6,922 bases of DNA from Acidobacteriota bacterium (GTDB taxonomy: Bacteria > Acidobacteriota > Vicinamibacteria > Vicinamibacterales > 2-12-FULL-66-21). Positions 5,458-6,922 of this stretch are shown here, piece by piece (position 1 is the stretch's first letter; each line of letters opens with the position of its first letter). A model generated the notes under the pieces. That model made no database searches, was not told the DNA's origin, and was given only the letters and a program-made list of their open reading frames with translations. The stretch is from contig JAIVJE010000487.1 in assembly GCA_020200195.1 (NCBI GenBank), forward strand, positions 1 through 6,922. Direction: 5' to 3'. The translations under genes and the position numbers were made by a program.

Positions 5458-6413
5458 TCACCGCCGCCACCAGTCGACCGACGCCACGCCGACGACCCGA
5501 TACGAATACTCGTAATGCCTCTCGACGCGGTGCAGTCTCGCTGAGAGCTCGACGCGCGCCGCGTCCGCCAGGCGGAGCGTCCGCGTCAGACCTCCCTCCG
5601 CATAATCGCCCGCGCGAACATGCCGGCACCGTTGCGGCTGCGCCCCGGGGCGCTGCGGTCCGGCACGTGACGGCCCGCGACGCCATAGATTTCGAGCGCG
5701 ACGGTCCGGGATGGTCGCTCGTTGCGGACGATGATCCCGGTGGCGGCAGCCGCGCTGTCGGCCACCGGCCCCGACCCGAATAACTGCCCGCCCTGATGAA
5801 CCACATGCACCTGCAACGGGACGTGCCATGGGCCTATTGCGCGGAGCTCCGCAACGATCCCGGTGTCGAAGCGCTCACGATGCTGCGCCGTGTTTACCTG
5901 TTGCCAGTTCAGCCACAGGTCGTGCCGCAACCGGCGCCCGCCAAACGTCCACTGCAAACCCGCCTCGTATGGACGGTCGAAAGCGAGTGTCTCGCGCTGC
6001 AAGGGGGGCAGTAGACCGTGCGGCCCGTGCCTGTCCGGGCCGTCGGCCAATGCGGGCCGCGGCCCGGGCAGCGTCCCCATTACGAAACATGACCGCCGTC
6101 CGCGAATCGCCAGCGCTGCGAGCGGCTTGACCTGCTCGAACGCATCGTCACCACCGAAACGTTGGTTCGCGAACACGCCGAGTACGAGGCTCACCTGCGC
6201 GTTCACATCGGCACGCGCCGCCAGACGGATCGCCGCGCCGAAGATCGTCTCTCCCTCGCGGAATGGGTTTCGGAACTCGGTGTTGTCGCCGTAGAACAAA
6301 AACGAGCTCTCGAGCGCGATATGCTCTTGCGCACGGACCGGCGCGGCCAAACCTGACGCGAGTACGAAACTCAGGATGCTCACACGAGCGGCCTCCCGCG
6401 TGCCCCTCCGCAT
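5458..6413 (-). pseudogene. Exported outer-membrane beta-barrel protein, interrupted by a 1-nt frameshift
   Basis: From the ATG at 6413 the protein starts with a clear signal peptide: MRRGTREAAR, then hydrophobic VSILSFVLASGLAAPV and cleavage at VRA-QEH. The mature part alternates hydrophobic and polar residues with many aromatics (HIALESSFLFYGDN, QVSLVLGVFANQRF, YEAGLQWTFGG, HDLWLNWQQVNT, PLQVHVVHQGG), as in a beta-barrel. I do not recognise a named family. The frame stops at 5586, but conserved-looking strands continue in the neighbouring frame (GGLTRTLRLADAARVELSAR... to a stop at 5458). One extra G within the GGAGGGAGG stretch (5591-5599) would join FARAIMRRE to GGLTRTLRL, giving about 318 residues. 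Upstream in-frame starts at 6425, 6437 and 6440 (GTG) are possible, but 6413 gives the best signal peptide. It is divergent from the lipid A deacylase-like gene, with ATGs sharing one CATG. A hairpin follows the stop. Confidence 0.72.
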
Positions 6414-6922
6414 GTTCTCTACCATAGCGCACGGCATCACAAGGCCGTGGCACGGGGTGCTTCTCCTGACGGCGGTCGTGCTCGGCGCTGGGTTCCCGAT
6501 CCCGGCCGCGGCGCAGTCATCGGAGCGGCTAAAGGTGGCGGAGGATGATCCGTTTGAGCGCCGCGGCTGGTACCTGGAGCTTGGCGGCCATGCGGCGTTC
6601 GAGACGTGGAACTACAACATTTCGCATGAGGAAATGTACGCGGTTGTTTCGGGGATGACGTACGGAATACGCCAGGGCGTCGCGATCACCGCAACGGCGC
6701 CGTTGTACTACGTGTCTCAGCGGGGGGTAGACGCATACCTGCTCGGCGTCACCGTGGGCCTGCGCGGCCGTGTGTATCACCGGTCACGCGTCTCTGCGTT
6801 CGTCGAGTTCGATGTCGGGGTCTCGGAGGCGGACACGTACGTGCCGCCGCGCGGTACCCGGTTCAACTATCTCGCGCTCGGCGCCGCCGGCGCGACGATT
6901 CGGTGCCGCCCCGGCGTCCATC
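6412..6922 (+). CDS. PagL-like lipid A deacylase (acyloxyacyl hydrolase), 3' part cut off by window edge
   Basis: The frame is open from ATG 6412 to the edge (170 codons). Residues 1-34 form a signal peptide: a basic start, then VLLLTAVVLGAGFPIPAAA and Q. The mature part reads as an outer-membrane barrel: GWYLELGGHAAFETWN (52-67), YGIRQGVAITATAPLYYVS (84-102), AYLLGVTVGLRGRVYH (108-123), VSAFVEFDVGVS (127-138), then VPPRGTRFNYLALGAAG (144-160). The last block, a VPPxGTxFN turn followed by a Gly-rich strand, is typical of PagL-type proteins, which remove the 3-O acyl chain of lipid A in the outer membrane. The catalytic His-x-Ser near the C-terminus would lie beyond the edge, so activity cannot be judged. 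No Shine-Dalgarno is seen. An earlier in-frame ATG (6376) or a later GTG (6457) are alternative starts; the later one would relieve the overlap with the divergent barrel gene but leave a signal peptide without positive charge. Confidence 0.72.
   Translation, partial: MFSTIAHGITRPWHGVLLLTAVVLGAGFPIPAAAQSSERLKVAEDDPFERRGWYLELGGHAAFETWNYNISHEEMYAVVSGMTYGIRQGVAITATAPLYYVSQRGVDAYLLGVTVGLRGRVYHRSRVSAFVEFDVGVSEADTYVPPRGTRFNYLALGAAGATIRCRPGVH

Noticed and set aside
5408..5829. Two minus-strand ORFs overlapping the 3' end of the barrel gene
   Set aside because: One reads as Arg/Pro-rich noise throughout. The other is noise in its first two thirds, and only its last ~43 codons are barrel-like; these are explained as the frameshifted end of the barrel gene.

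Overview
This GC-rich window (about two-thirds G+C by eye) comes from a Gram-negative bacterium. The evidence for an outer membrane is a PagL-like lipid A deacylase and a signal-peptide-bearing beta-barrel protein. The gene mix (signal-peptide-bearing PepF, secreted kinase-like protein, bactofilin, high GC) makes me think of Acidobacteriota, perhaps Vicinamibacteria. That is an impression from gene content, not a demonstrated placement. No rRNA, tRNA, CRISPR array, insertion sequence or phage gene is visible, and no gene-free stretch exceeds 300 bases.

Layout. Positions 1-420 (minus) hold the 5' part of a small exported Cys-containing protein of unknown function. From 466 to 4902 (plus) five genes run in one direction with gaps or overlaps of at most about 50 nt and probably form one operon. 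They are a single-domain response regulator, a secreted kinase-like protein with PI4K/HipA-type catalytic motifs, an M3-family oligoendopeptidase F with a signal peptide, a cytoplasmic beta-propeller-like protein, and a TfoX N-terminal-domain protein. A possible 18-codon hydrophobic ORF bridges the last two. On the minus strand follow a bactofilin (4918-5274) with a recognisable promoter and ribosome binding site, a 183-nt spacer with an inverted repeat and a short palindrome, and an outer-membrane beta-barrel gene (5458-6413). The right end (6412 onward, plus) is the 5' part of a PagL-like acyloxyacyl hydrolase, cut by the window edge before its active site.

Two genes are broken. The oligoendopeptidase carries an out-of-frame internal deletion of about 90-100 nt at 2521-2533. 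The beta-barrel gene has a 1-nt frameshift in a G-rich stretch near 5592. The reading downstream of each lesion is still well conserved, so the lesions are either recent mutations or assembly/consensus errors.

The common theme is the cell envelope: exported or outer-membrane proteins, a peptidase, lipid A remodelling and a membrane-associated cytoskeletal polymer. The regulator at the head of the plus-strand operon has no output domain and no kinase partner in the window. I see no clearly new defence or mobile system. The most notable items are the secreted kinase-like gene lacking a clear ATP-binding lysine, the two lesions, and the divergent gene pair whose ATG codons share a single CATG.
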